A DNA stretch of 64,000 bases. It comes from Antedon mediterranea (Eukaryota > Echinodermata > Crinoidea > Comatulida > Antedonidae). Position numbers and translations under genes: made by a program. The stretch spans positions 26,954,288 to 27,018,287 of the forward strand of contig NC_092676.1 in NCBI RefSeq assembly GCF_964355755.1, written 5' to 3'. A model generated the notes under the pieces. That model was given only the letters and a program-made list of their open reading frames with translations. It was not told the DNA's origin and made no database searches. Below, piece after piece: positions 25,601-33,915 of the stretch (position 1 is the first letter of the stretch; every line of letters begins with the position of its first letter).

Positions 25601-27605
25601 AATAAGAATATAACAAATATTGTAGGGTGTAGTGTATCCTAGATGTAACCTACATGTTCACAACAGATGTATAGACCTAGTATATTGTTTGATTTGTGAT
25701 GGTAGGTCGCCAGACAACGTACCCCAGATGTTCCAAGAAAGGCTTCGTTCCCATCAGCGGCGCCTTTGGTACCCATTAAAATTTGTGTCTTACATGTCAT
25801 TTGTACCTTGTCACTTACAAACAGATGTGTGACAATTCTTGTTGGGGACTATTATAAAAATAATTTGCACTCGATAGAGTAACATTTCAACCTAAAAACA
25901 AAATATTACTCGCTAAAATAACATATTTTTTGTTCCTGAAATTCATTTGGATTATTCTAAACTTTTCAGATATTATCAACATTCCAATATTAATGATGTT
26001 TTTCTTTAACCTTTGCTTACATAAACTATGAAAATTCCTTTTTACAAAAGCCAACGCATAAATGTCAAGCTACAATCGCCAGCACAACAAATCGCGCTTA
26101 TTTATCTGTAATGTTTAAAAGAATTAATGAGGAAAAAACTTACTGACCTCGCTCGAAGAACGAAAGAGTTTAGGACAAAAGATAGGTCAAAATTTGACAG
26201 GAAAACTAGTAAAAATTAAGACTAAAGCTTCCTATAACCTTTTTCAAAATAGAGCATGTATTTTAAAAGTTGAAAATAATGATCAAATGTTTTTTTTACG
26301 AGAAAACTAACTGAATGTTCAATCTTATGCAGACATTTTAGTGACCGAGAGTAAATGTAAAACTATCACTGATACGCTTCATGACATAGCGTGATATTTG
26401 AAGTTGGATTCACCCAGACAATTACCTCGTATTTGGCAGCATATATTGCTAGAACATAGTGATAATTTCCTTGCAGACAATCTATAAGCATTATAGTCAC
26501 CAATTTTATATGGGATAAAATTTTAAATGTAAAAATGATTGAAACGCATATCATGTGTATCTAGTCTAACATCATACTCTTCAAGAACATGAACATTCTT
26601 CTCATTAATTTCTCCTCTAAATCCATATTTTTATTGTATTAAATTTCATCATGGAGAAAAAACGCACTCACATATCCCAGCTGGCGGAAAAACAACAACA
26701 AAAGCAACAGATACAGAAATAACATATCTTAATTTTTAAATACTTTCCCCTATAAATGTTATGATTGATTGAGCCTTCCAAATTATTGTTGATATTAAAT
26801 CATTCTTTGTGTGGGGAAAGTGGTGCTGATTGGTGGAAATATTGTTATTATTTTGAATGTTATTAAAAGAGGGGTGAGCAGGTGGGACTGAAGGTCGCTG
26901 GTTTTCATTATCATTTGATTAATGATATTTGACCGAGAAACGTTCATTATTAATTCAACTGGGTCAATGGATCCAGTCTTTCAATCAGTTTTTTTTTTCA
27001 ATTATTATGGTATATTAAACAAATAATTATATGCCGTAGTTTTCATATAGGTCATAAAAATAGTGAATAATTATTATTTTAATTAAATTTAAAAAAACAT
27101 TCATAGTTTTAATAAATCTGTATTAAAGAAATATAGAAAGTGTAAGGTATTAAATTTAAATTTTCAAAATAACAGTTGTAACAGGTGAAAAAAATATCTA
27201 ATCTACCTGTATATGCTACAGTACTACAAGTATTTATTGAATGTTAGTTTTAAACATTTTGTAGGCCACTGTTCTTATATGGTTTAATAAATGTTTATTT
27301 TCTTTTCGTTGAGTGTACTTCAGTATGTTTTCTTACTGTTCATTATTGCAGACGTTTATGCATTAATTTTGCGAGCATTTAAGAGAGCCTCTGCAAGATA
27401 GCGTCTCCATTAAGATTCATTGTAATGTTCTCTACGTGTTAGGTTCCAGTTCAGTATCAATTAATCGTATAAACCATAGTTCCTATCTTTTTTTTTATTG
27501 TAGGATGTTGCAACGGAGATTATCCTAACGCTTGGTCAAGCTTTTGAAATCGCATATCAGATGTTACTTCAAGCACGCCCTCTCAGCATAGAACAACGTA
27601 TTTAA
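4617..27605 (+). CDS. ANKS1B: ANKS1-family adaptor (Odin/AIDA-1-like), SAM-SAM-PTB, spliced from 12 coding exons
   Basis: Gene-level entry. Joining 4617-4674, 12542-12747, 13029-13122, 14344-14447, 14865-14976, 15853-15986, 16575-16727, 18351-18806, 20095-20178, 20652-20810, 23314-23451 and 27504-27605 gives 1800 nt with consistent phases, or 599 residues. Order: N-terminal linker; SAM1 (about residues 125-190); SAM2 (about 193-255, with the family motif [11 protein letters not shown]); Ser/Asn-rich linker (about 256-440); PTB (about 443-598, with [12 protein letters not shown] and YITKD). ANKS1 proteins are cytoplasmic and postsynaptic scaffolds: the PTB domain binds NPxY-type ligands (for example APP, EphA receptors), and the SAM tandem mediates oligomerisation and nuclear shuttling. 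Ankyrin repeats typical of full-length ANKS1 are absent from the window. An invertebrate gene may predate the A/B split, so the symbol is family-level. The weakest part is the first exon. Confidence 0.9.
5622..5932 (+). mobile_element. tRNA-derived SINE, copy 1
   Basis: The head (GTGTGGCGCAGGGTGTTGGA) resembles a tRNA A box, and AAGGTTCTAATC follows as a degenerate B box. The body contains a GTATAAATGGGTACCCAGTT segment and a GCGCTTAG...GCGCTATATAAG tail, ending in (ATT)n at about 5910-5932. About 310 bp; the same unit is found inverted at 9056-9367. No protein is encoded. Confidence 0.8.
7239..7405. mobile_element. CArG-MITE copy 1
   Basis: Left end AAGCTCTGTCTACACTACCA and a right part reading TGTCACATAAAGAGCTT. 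The last part of the right end is shortened (the GTTTGATAGTGTAGAC segment is missing). It contains CCAAATATGG and CCATATTTGG. Confidence 0.8.
9056..9367 (-). mobile_element. tRNA-derived SINE, copy 2
   Basis: Reverse-strand copy of the unit at 5622. It has a better preserved promoter: A-box region GTGTGGCGCAGTGTGTTGGA and a canonical B box GGTTCGAATCC (complement of 9311-9321). The 3' tail is AT-rich with ATT repeats at 9056-9066. The open frames across it on both strands are accidental. Confidence 0.85.
10085..10210 (-). repeat. dispersed repeat, copy A (pair with 19078-19215)
   Basis: Read on the - strand it contains GTGTACACTGGACCTA, TATAGTCCTTATCCGAGA and ACCATGAAGCGAGTGAGCCT, closely matching the + strand near 19090-19190. 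Just outside, GAGATCTAGCTCC followed by T/C GGACT recurs at about 10038 and 10371 in direct orientation. The class is unknown; there is no clear A or B box. Confidence 0.65.
11287..11440. mobile_element. CArG-MITE copy 2
   Basis: Complete-looking copy: left GTTCTGTCTACACTATCAAA, right GTTTGATAGTGTAGGC. It contains CCATATATGG twice (about 11336 and 11389). It is non-coding. Confidence 0.85.
11852..11997 (+). mobile_element. 146-bp hAT-like MITE, copy 1
   Basis: Ends CAGGGCCGTAGCCA and (inverted) CAGTGATGTAGCCA are imperfect terminal inverted repeats. A perfect 5-bp duplication AATAC flanks it (11847-11851 and 11998-12002). A closely similar copy lies inverted at 48747-48896. CAG..CTG ends with a 5-bp duplication resemble the hAT5 group (family knowledge). 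Confidence 0.8.
12542..12747 (+). CDS. ANKS1B: ANKS1-like exon 2, Ser-rich region before SAM1
   Basis: Acceptor ..TTTTTTCAG|GC and donor AAG|GTATGT. Only the frame beginning after two bases is open, encoding (G)[17 protein letters not shown]... through ...EENNEDWAK. The segment is serine- and arginine-rich ([20 protein letters not shown]) and ends in an acidic stretch. This region is intrinsically variable in ANKS1 proteins. RRS and ERS sites could be basophilic kinase targets (inference). Confidence 0.85.
12766..12846. mobile_element. CArG-MITE copy 3, truncated
   Basis: CTCTCTGTCTACGTCACTAT at the left, then CATATCACTACCATATTTGG. Only about half of the element is present. It begins about 20 bp after the exon 2 donor. 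Confidence 0.65.
13029..13122 (+). CDS. ANKS1B: ANKS1-like exon 3, helical segment before SAM1
   Basis: Acceptor ATTTTCAG and donor CAAG|GTATAA. It encodes [20 protein letters not shown] and on to DFQHMLQ(G), phase 0 to phase 1. It is an amphipathic helix-like stretch directly linking the Ser-rich region to SAM1. Confidence 0.9.
13158..13715. repeat. 31-bp minisatellite, 18 units, in intron 3
   Basis: The unit is TCTATGGGCC-TATAGAATTC-ATATGCCAGCG (31 bp). The array spans 558 bp, which is 18 units. A five-unit block (155 bp) is itself duplicated: the variant CCAGCGTATATGGGCC occurs at 13400 and again at 13555, each followed by the same order of variants. The array starts 36 bp after the exon 3 donor. 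Confidence 0.95.
13985..14055. repeat. short tandem array of AGGCCTACC-GGTCAAC units
   Basis: Three consecutive ~22-23 bp units with the pattern AAGGCCTACC..(T/A)..GGTCAAC, ending in AAGGAC. It is intronic. Confidence 0.8.
14344..14447 (+). CDS. ANKS1B: ANKS1-like exon 4, first half of SAM1
   Basis: Acceptor TTTTTAG and donor ATG|GTAAGT. It encodes [20 protein letters not shown] and on to [15 protein letters not shown]. The W-L-x-x-L-x-L-x-x-Y spacing and NGFDN are typical of the first SAM helices of ANKS1. Confidence 0.95.
14518..14650. mobile_element. CArG-MITE copy 4
   Basis: AAGCTCTGTCTACATTATCA at the left and AAAGTTTGATAG...GACAGAGC at the right; TA dinucleotides border both sides. 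Contains CCAAATATGG. Inserted 70 bp into intron 4. Confidence 0.85.
14865..14976 (+). CDS. ANKS1B: ANKS1-like exon 5, second half of SAM1
   Basis: Acceptor GTTTTAG and donor ATAG|GTAAAG. It encodes [20 protein letters not shown] and on to [17 protein letters not shown]. The DLxDIGI-LxxxHRxxIL pattern is the SAM C-terminal helix. Confidence 0.95.
15160..15393. repeat. 117-bp tandem duplication
   Basis: TGCACTTTAAAAAAGAAATC starts at 15161 and again at 15278. The following ~115 bp (through GCGATTGATAGCCTGAC) match with a few substitutions and small gaps. The reading frame at 15016-15243 runs through the first unit and is not a gene. Confidence 0.9.
15853..15986 (+). CDS. ANKS1B: ANKS1-like exon 6, first half of SAM2
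   Basis: Acceptor TTTTTTTAG and donor AAT|GTAGGT. It encodes (G)[19 protein letters not shown] and on to [11 protein letters not shown]. The exit at AAT joins in frame to [12 protein letters not shown] of the next exon, reproducing the ANKS1 order W-E-x-E-L-x-N-V-L-K-I-N. Confidence 0.93.
16575..16727 (+). CDS. ANKS1B: ANKS1-like exon 7, end of SAM2 with basic HRKR motif
   Basis: Acceptor GTTTTCAG and donor CTT|GTAAGT. It encodes [18 protein letters not shown], the end of SAM2, then a polar linker. The HRKR motif matches the site reported as a masked nuclear localisation signal in vertebrate AIDA-1 (family knowledge). Confidence 0.95.
17000..17137. mobile_element. ~138-bp MITE with GTATTCACC ends
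   Basis: The left end TGTATTCACCATTCACACTT is inverted at the right (CGTATTCACCAATCACACTT on the - strand). The interior has AT-rich imperfect symmetry (TTAAAATTAAG / TTTAAAATTAAAGG). It is non-coding and lies in intron 7. Confidence 0.75.
17138..18350. other. intron 7 remainder
   Basis: No convincing exon. A small open frame at 18156-18338 sits just before exon 8 but has no domain and would be out of keeping with the phase-0 junction between the flanking exons. Confidence 0.5.
18351..18806 (+). CDS. ANKS1B: ANKS1-like exon 8, SAM2-PTB linker
   Basis: Acceptor TGTTGCAG and donor AAG|GTTTGT; 152 codons in phase 0. It encodes [20 protein letters not shown] and on to LPTLPSEQK. Ser, Asn and Gln are abundant ([17 protein letters not shown] repeat-like), with no globular domain. 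It is the disordered linker of the family and probably fast evolving. Confidence 0.88.
18863..19022. mobile_element. 160-bp MITE with GCTTGGTTCCCACTAG ends
   Basis: Left AAGCTTGGTTCCCACTAG and right CTAGTGGGAACCAGCTT are inverted. Internal GCGTTGCGT-type segments (ACGCAACGCAAGCG and CACTTGCGTTGCGT) extend the symmetry. TAA/TA-like flanks. Only one copy in the window. Confidence 0.85.
19078..19215 (+). repeat. dispersed repeat, copy B
   Basis: + strand counterpart of 10085-10210: GTGTACACTGGACCTA, TATAGTCCTTATCCGAGA, ACCATGGAGCAAGTGAGCCT. The open frame at 19160-19501 starts inside it and is not supported as coding. Confidence 0.7.
20095..20178 (+). CDS. ANKS1B: ANKS1-like exon 9, start of PTB domain
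   Basis: Acceptor TTGTCTAG and donor TAT|GTAAGT. It encodes [20 protein letters not shown] and on to GCCNYTAY; the next exon begins YLGS. W-x-H-x-P-x-x-L-I-x-G and YxAxYLGS are the PTB entry strand. Confidence 0.95.
20652..20810 (+). CDS. ANKS1B: ANKS1-like exon 10, PTB core
   Basis: Acceptor TTGTCCAG and donor AAG|GTGAGA. It encodes [20 protein letters not shown] and on to VKLRKS...[18 protein letters not shown]: the YLGS strand, helix 1 (CVKLRKS) and strands 2-4. Confidence 0.95.
21369..21559. repeat. 18-bp homopyrimidine minisatellite
   Basis: About ten copies of CTTTTCCTTCCTTTTTTT in tandem, almost purely pyrimidine on the + strand. The mirror-like T/C content could favour a triplex. 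Frames across it on both strands are simple-sequence artefacts. Confidence 0.95.
21577..21720. mobile_element. CArG-MITE copy 5
   Basis: Left AAGCTTTGTCTACACTTAAC; right AAAGTTTGCTGGTGTAGACA. Three perfect CC(A/T)6GG sites: CCATATATGG, CCAAATATGG and CCATATATGG again. Confidence 0.9.
23314..23451 (+). CDS. ANKS1B: ANKS1-like exon 11, PTB strands
   Basis: Acceptor TTTTTCAG and donor GTG|GTAAGA. It encodes [20 protein letters not shown] and on to FAYITKD...[11 protein letters not shown]. The [19 protein letters not shown] and HYCHVF motifs are diagnostic of ANKS1 PTB domains. The initial Met is internal, not a start. Confidence 0.97.
23452..27503. other. intron 11
   Basis: Four kilobases, mostly AT-rich. 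A possible alternative terminal exon at 25626-25831 is listed separately. Nothing else is recognisable. Confidence 0.5.
25626..25831 (+). other. candidate alternative terminal exon between PTB exons
   Basis: An acceptor-like TATTGTAG is followed by 68 open codons ([20 protein letters not shown] and on to CHLQTDV) and a TGA at 25829. It is in phase 0, compatible with splicing from exon 11. The stretch is richer in CpG and GC than its surroundings. If used, it would replace the final PTB helix. No homology is recognised, so it may be a chance frame or an unidentified repeat. Confidence 0.2.
27504..27605 (+). CDS. ANKS1B: ANKS1-like last exon, PTB C-terminal helix and stop
   Basis: Acceptor TATTGTAG. 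It encodes [20 protein letters not shown] and on to [13 protein letters not shown], then TAA at 27603-27605. The [13 protein letters not shown] motif is the peptide-groove helix of the PTB. The protein ends nine residues after LLQA, much sooner than vertebrate forms, which continue past it. Confidence 0.97.
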   Translation, partial: DVATEIILTLGQAFEIAYQMLLQARPLSIEQRI

Positions 27606-28346
27606 GCAGTAAATAATATACAGGGTTTCACTAAATGTGCAATTGCCTGAGATGCGCCATTGCGACATAAGCCGTTGCGACATAAGTATTGTAATAACAA
27701 AGATAACATGTAGTAATTTTCAATATTCATTTACCGGTGTGTCTAAATGTGTTTCAAAACATTATGTGGAGTTATTCATGTAATTAGGCAATTGAAATCA
27801 CTCTTTGTCCTCGGGTTATGAATGTACTATTTCAAACGGAGACCATCGTACTAGAGAAGGTCATCGAATGTCACCGACGATGCTCTTTACTTAGTCATAA
27901 CAATCTTGTAGAGTCAAGCAGTCAGAAAATGTAGTTTTGTAAGAATAATTATGTTGTTGAGTTTACTACGGAGCAAACGATTACCAGGGAGGTAGTACAA
28001 TATCTACAACCCAAATATTGATTTAAATTGAATGAATGTAAAAGTGCATCCTGGGTGTAGCCCCTAGATTCCCAAATAAGGTGTATTTTTCAAGCATACA
28101 ACTCCCTAAGCTCCTCAAAATTGACCCGTATTTTAATTACAGTAGTTAGTTGGTAATATGTATATAAAATGTAATTTTTTATCTTTAATGTATACTGTAT
28201 ATATAAAACATATATTGATATTTTCTAATACGTTCGTCTCCTGTTTTAATTAATGTTGTTCACTAAGAATTTTCAATTTGAATGATTTTAATCAAAGATT
28301 GAATGTTTAAGTGGAATTTTATGATAAAATGTATGAAGTAAATAAA
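27606..28346 (+). other. 3' UTR of ANKS1-like gene with poly(A) signal
   Basis: Non-coding sequence follows the stop. An AATAAA hexamer at 28341-28346 is a reasonable first strong poly(A) signal. Later AATAAA sites occur near 28904. The true cleavage site is not determined. Confidence 0.5.
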
Positions 28347-30663
28347 ATGATAAGCTAAAGTGTTTTATTCTTAGGATTATGACCAGTTCATCATAAGGAC
28401 ACTAAAAAACAATAACAGAAGTATTAGCAGAACAAATATAGGTTTAGCGAGCAATGCTTTTAGTTATACATAAGTACAGTATGCATATTTAACGAACGAT
28501 GGTAATACCACAGATTGAAAATGTCAACTTGTGTTTATCGTTAGTAAGGAATTTACTTTACTAACTGTTCTCTATCCTGACAATTGACAATAAAAAAGGC
28601 AAGCAACTCAGCATGTTAAACTATAAATAAAAATCACTGTCAATATTGTCTGGGAGAGTTGCTTAGGCTTAGGGGGGTAAACTTAAAACATGAATACTGA
28701 CAACTTGCATTTATTTATATTTATTCTGATTTCATTAATTCAAGACAAATTATGTTACTATCAGATATATACAGCATTCAATGACATGATTATTACTAAA
28801 CGTGGGCACATCATAACTAACATATAATTAAAATATAACATGCAACTGATTTTAACTCGTATTTTTATATTCTTTGTAATTGTTTGTTTCTTATATGTTG
28901 TTAAATAAATAAACATTAGTTATTGTTTAAACTTGTACGACTGTAGGCAAGCATTAAACATGTGTACATGAGTGAATGAGCCAGTGCAGTCAAGTCGTGA
29001 CGATAGAAGCCATCTACGAGAGAAATTACCATCATTAATCAAAGGTCCATTACTTTGTCGTTTATTGGACAGGTCAGTGCAAGCGGGCAGTCGGTCAGTC
29101 GCCTAGCTACGCACATCGATCTGTCTAGTAGGCTGCAATTCTTTCATATAATCAACAATTGTTCTATTAATGTGACAATATCATGTTCAACTGGGAAATG
29201 ATGTTAAAAATCGCAGGAAAATTAACGGCTTAACTTGAATTAAAAGTTCGCTATATTATGTATTGGACAGCAACAACTCACATGAATAAAGTGATGCAGT
29301 TTTTTTATAATTGATTGTGCCTCACTTTTTAAATTACCTTATCTATTGCCTTTATTGTAATCACAAATATATGTCTTTATTCTGTAAATAAAACATATTT
29401 ATTCTGAGATTATTAAACCACTGTTTGGCTCCAATATTTTACTGTATTTTTAAATACAATATAAATGAAGATAAATATTTTAAGTTCATTAGTAGTTTAG
29501 TGTTTTTAACCCAAGTGCCATGGCTAGTATAGACCTGTATTAATCCATCAGTAAGTTTGTAAATATAGCTATCCTGATTTCACATCCGTTGATTGGCTGC
29601 AGTGCAGTTTGTACTATCATCATTATAAATATTAATAAGATGAATAATGTGAATATTAAAATTAAAATTAATATTTCCTATTTGGTTTGTACTTTTTAAT
29701 AATGACTTTGCAAATAGAATTATAATGACATGCTATAAAGGTAATAAATATTCATATGAAAAGTCATGGAAAATGTAACTGTTCATGTGAGAAAGAAATG
29801 TTGTACATATTCCGTTAAAATAGTGTATATTATATAACAAAAATACTATATTGCTTAATGTTATATCCATATTTGGCATTATTGTAGTTTATATGACATC
29901 CATATATGGCATAAAACTGGAGGACATCCATATGGAATGCATATTAACATTAACATTGGTTTTTAAAAGATATAATGAATTGCATAAGTTGAAAAGCTCT
30001 GTCACACTATCAAACTTTCAAACTTTATGTGAAAAAAAGTGTGATGTGCCCATATATAGACACGATTGATGATGTCATATCGCTACAATATTTGGTCACA
30101 TTCCACTTTTTTTTTGTCACACTAGTTTTATAGTGTAGACAGAGCTTTACAGATTATAGTGTGTACATGTCTATGTATAATAGTTGCATATATGAATTCT
30201 TACATTTATGGAAAATATGTCTGTTAAAGAAAGGTGCTAGATATGGCCTTGCTACTATTTTATAACTTTTCAACATGATAAAAATGAAGTATTAAATATT
30301 AATATTAACTTTGAAACTTTTGATATACATTTTTATAGATATTATTAATAATTCTTGTAACTTTAATGAATCCATTTTTAAGATATTAAACTGTCGTGTC
30401 GATTTTTTTGGAACTATTAAAATACTATTACATTTTTTCATTCATTATTTTGTTTTTAATTCTTCATATGATTATCAATAATTATATATTAATTGCATTG
30501 TTAGTTTATGCTATTTTAATTAACATTGTTTGTAAACAAAATGAAAATGATAGTCAACCAACTTGCCATTGTAGAAACTCCAATTACAAACTCATGATTA
30601 TAGCATAAAAATTAAATGTTTATATTTAAACTTGAATTACTTTGTAGCTTATTTGTATATTAT
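28347..30663. other. AT-rich intergenic DNA
   Basis: No gene. Includes a MITE at 29993 and, just before it (29866-29943), CCATATTTGG, CCATATATGG and CCATATGG in a short CArG-like cluster. Confidence 0.55.
29993..30149. mobile_element. CArG-MITE copy 6
   Basis: Left AAAGCTCTGTCACACTATCA; right AGTTTTATAGTGTAGACAGA followed by GCTTT. The central portion has CCCATATATAGACACG, a decayed CArG box. Confidence 0.85.
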
Positions 30664-32395
30664 GTAGAAATGCAGAACCCATTATTCGCCTTTGCGCATG
30701 TTTATTATGCTATAGTAACCATTTATGTCAAAAAATAAAAGGGTCGAAAATCGGCCATTTTTAGAAAATTTCCCTGTACTATTGTACAGGGATTTTTTTC
30801 CAAAAAATGGCCAATTTTCGACCTTTTTATTTTTCGATAAAACTGGTTACTATAGCACAATTAACATGCGCAGAACCTATTAGTCGCCTCTGCGCATGTT
30901 TATTATGCTATAGTAACCATTTATGTTAAAACTGGTTACTATAGCACAATTGACATGCGCAGAACCCATTATTCGCCTTGGCGCATGTTTATGCTATAGT
31001 AACCATTAATGTCAAAAAATAAAAGGGTCGAAAATCGGCCATTTTTCGAAAATTTCCCTGAACTATAGTACAGCGATTTTTTCCAAAAAATTGCCAATTT
31101 TCGACCTTTTTATTTTTCGATAAAACTGATTACTATAGCACAATTGATATGCGCAGAACCCATTATTCGTCTCTGCGCATGTTTATTATGCAATAGTAAC
31201 CATTTATGTCAAAAAATAAAAGGGTCGAAAATCGGTCATTGTTCGAAAATTTCCCTGTACTATAGTACAGGGATTTTTTCAAAAAAATGGCAAATTTTCG
31301 ACCTTTTTATTTTTCGATAAAACTGGTTACAATAGCACAATTGATATGCGCAAAACCCATTATTCGCCTCTGCGCATGTTTATTATGCTATAGTAACCAT
31401 TTATGTCAAAACTGGTTACTATAGCACAATTGACATGCGCAGAACCCATTATTCTTCTCTGCGCATGTTTATTATGCAATAGTAACGATTTATGTCAAAA
31501 AATAAAAGGGTCGAAAATTGGCAATTTTTCGAAAATTTCCCTGTACTATAGTACAGGGATTTTTTTTTTTAAATGGCCAATTTTCGACCTTTTTATTTTT
31601 TGATAAAACTGCTGGTTACTATAGCACAATTGACAAGCGCAGAACCCATTATTCTTCTCTGCGCATGTTTATTAAGCTATTGTAACCATTTATGTCAAAA
31701 CTGGTTAATATAGCGCAATTGTCATGCGCAGAACCAATTATTCGTCTCTGCGCATGTTTACTATACAATAGTAACCATTTATGTCAAAAAATAAAAGGGT
31801 CGAAAATCGGCCATTTTTCGAAAATTTCCCTGTACTATATAGTACAGGGATTTTTAAAAAAAAAATGGCCAATTTTCGACCTTTTTATTTTTCGATAAAA
31901 CTGGTTACTATAGCACGATTGTCATGCGCAGAACCCATTATTCGCCTTTGCGCATGTTTATTATGCAATAGTAACCATTTATGTCAAAAAATAAAAGGGT
32001 CGAAAATCGGCCATTTTTCGAAAATTTCCCTGTACTATAGTACAGGGATTTTTTCACAAAAAATGGCAAATTTTCGACCTTTTTATTTTTTGATAAAACT
32101 GCTGGTTACTATAGCACAATTGACAAGCACAGAACCCATTATTCTTCTCTGCGCATGTTTATTAAGCTATTGTAACCATTTATGTCAAAACTGGTTACTA
32201 TGGCACAATTGACATGCGCAGAACCTATTATTCGTCTCTGCGCATGTTTATTATGCAATAGTAACCATTTATGTCAAAAAATAAAAGGGTCGAAAATCGG
32301 CCATTTTTCGAAAATTTCCATGTACTATAGTACTGTACAGGGATTTTCTCAAAAAATTACCAAATTTCATCCTTTTTATTTTTCGACATAAAGTG
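30664..32395. repeat. satellite array of nested hairpin units, long and short forms
   Basis: Eleven units marked by GCGCATGTTTAT at 30694, 30892, 30981, 31175, 31372, 31461, 31661, 31750, 31950, 32151 and 32240. Spacings are 198, 89, 194, 197, 89, 200, 89, 200, 201 and 90 bp, then a final long unit. Short units are a hairpin: GCTATAGTAACCA pairs with TGGTTACTATAGC, flanked by TGCGCATG / CATGCGCA. Long units carry an extra ~110-bp palindrome between these arms (AAAAAATAAAAGGGTCG / CGACCTTTTTATTTTTCG, centred on CCCTGTACTATAGTACAGGG). Open frames here are artefacts of the array. Confidence 0.95.
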
Positions 32396-33522
32396 GTCCC
32401 ACATATAGCAATAATTATATATATATGCAATTTAATGCTGGTTCTTGTTTTAATATGATATTTTGAACAATTTATAGGCAATAATACTTCTAGATAATTA
32501 TCTTTTTATACTGCCCAATTAACAATAATTACATGTGGAATTTAGCAAACAGACCAATCTGATTCGCTCAATTTGTCACGTCACTAGCGAGCTGGCGGAG
32601 TTTGCACGGTACAAAAATAATGTTCATCGAAATAGCACCATTTATGTAGTTTAACTATCTGTGTGTAGAAATACCAGCACATCTTTATCATGTCCTGAAC
32701 TGTATTATATTTTCCGCGAATATTGAGTATCGGTACATTAAAGAGAGTCAATAAATGAAAGATGGGAACTGTAAATCAGTTGATTGCAAATAAACTCATT
32801 TGTATTATGATTGAAGGGGTTGAACACATTTAAATTAGGTTAGTAGGTCAGGGTATATATGTCCCAATTGCATCATAAATAAGCCATCAAGTTCATAAGA
32901 ATAGGCCGACTTATGGTAACACTCCAGCTGCTCAATTAAGCCAAGCCAAACGTTTGCACCCAGCACGTGTGCCTCAAATCCCCTTACGCTGCTTTTAAAA
33001 AGCTAAACTATCCTAAAATCGTAAATTTATTCAAACACAAAAAAAGTGTAATTTATAAAAGATGAATACATTAAAGATTAAAAGTAGTATTTGAACACTA
33101 GGGTGCGAAATTAAACTGTTTGTATTAACCACATGGACTTTTGTGTAACCTAGCCTAGTTTAGCTCAAACGTGCTTTGTATTAAGCTTCCTTAAGATTCA
33201 TCAAACAAAAGAGCTTAATATAATGTTTTATTAATGACTTGAACAAAACAGTTGGGAAGGGGTGTTTAATGTCCGTTTTAGTGTATTATATTTAAAGAAG
33301 CTACAGCTCAGCTACATGCATGAATTGCAAATATAAAATTTAGTTAAATATACAATAAATATGAAACAACAAAAGTTAGCGATCTGTGTCCATAAAACCA
33401 ATGAAACCTTTGATCTGGTCGAGCTCAGCATCCTCAGTTGTTATATTGGTCATCCTCACCATCATTGCCATGGCAACCATCACTAACACCCTAACTTCAA
33501 TCTCGCTAACATCTGGCAAAAA

Positions 33523-33573
33523 CTTGGTGGTCTAGTGGTAGTGAACATGAAGAAGGGTTCGAGCCTACCCAAG
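33523..33573 (+). other. tRNA-like fragment (decayed SINE head or tRNA relic)
   Basis: GGTGGTCTAGTGGTAGTG resembles an A box and GGGTTCGAGCC a B box, but only about 20 nt separate them and no anticodon arm fits. It is too short for a functional tRNA. Confidence 0.45.
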
Positions 33574-33902
33574 AACAAATTTTATCACAATTGTCAAAGG
33601 TACAGTAAATCAGTAAAATTAGCATGTTATCATTACATTCTGCTTTGTTTATTTTCATCACCTCTACATCACAAACATCATCATCTTCATTTCCACCATA
33701 AAGTGCATATTTTCTACAAAAAAAACAAAATAATAAACTCAAAACCATTTGACTGACGTTTCAATATATTTCCATATTAATTGTACAAGTTGGTGTCAGG
33801 ACTAAAACCTCACGTTCCAGGGAGAGATAAGAATGACTTTGATAGTCTGGTAGACGCTCAGAGCGCCCCTATGTGGTCATATGAGAACTTTTTACATCGA
33901 TT

Positions 33903-33915
33903 TGACCTTTGCCCT
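33903..33915 (-). promoter_or_regulatory. DR1 nuclear-receptor element
   Basis: The - strand reads AGGGCAAAGGTCA: two half-sites AGGGCA and AGGTCA separated by one base, the consensus for HNF4/RXR-type dimers. Binding is inferred only. Confidence 0.35.

Noticed and set aside
31403-32481. Several 66-143 codon frames with repeated CAEPIIRLCACLL-type residues
   Set aside because: They are translations of the hairpin satellite; the repetition follows the DNA units and both strands are open.
33523-33573. tRNA gene
   Set aside because: A- and B-box-like blocks are present but too close together; no anticodon arm or full acceptor stem.
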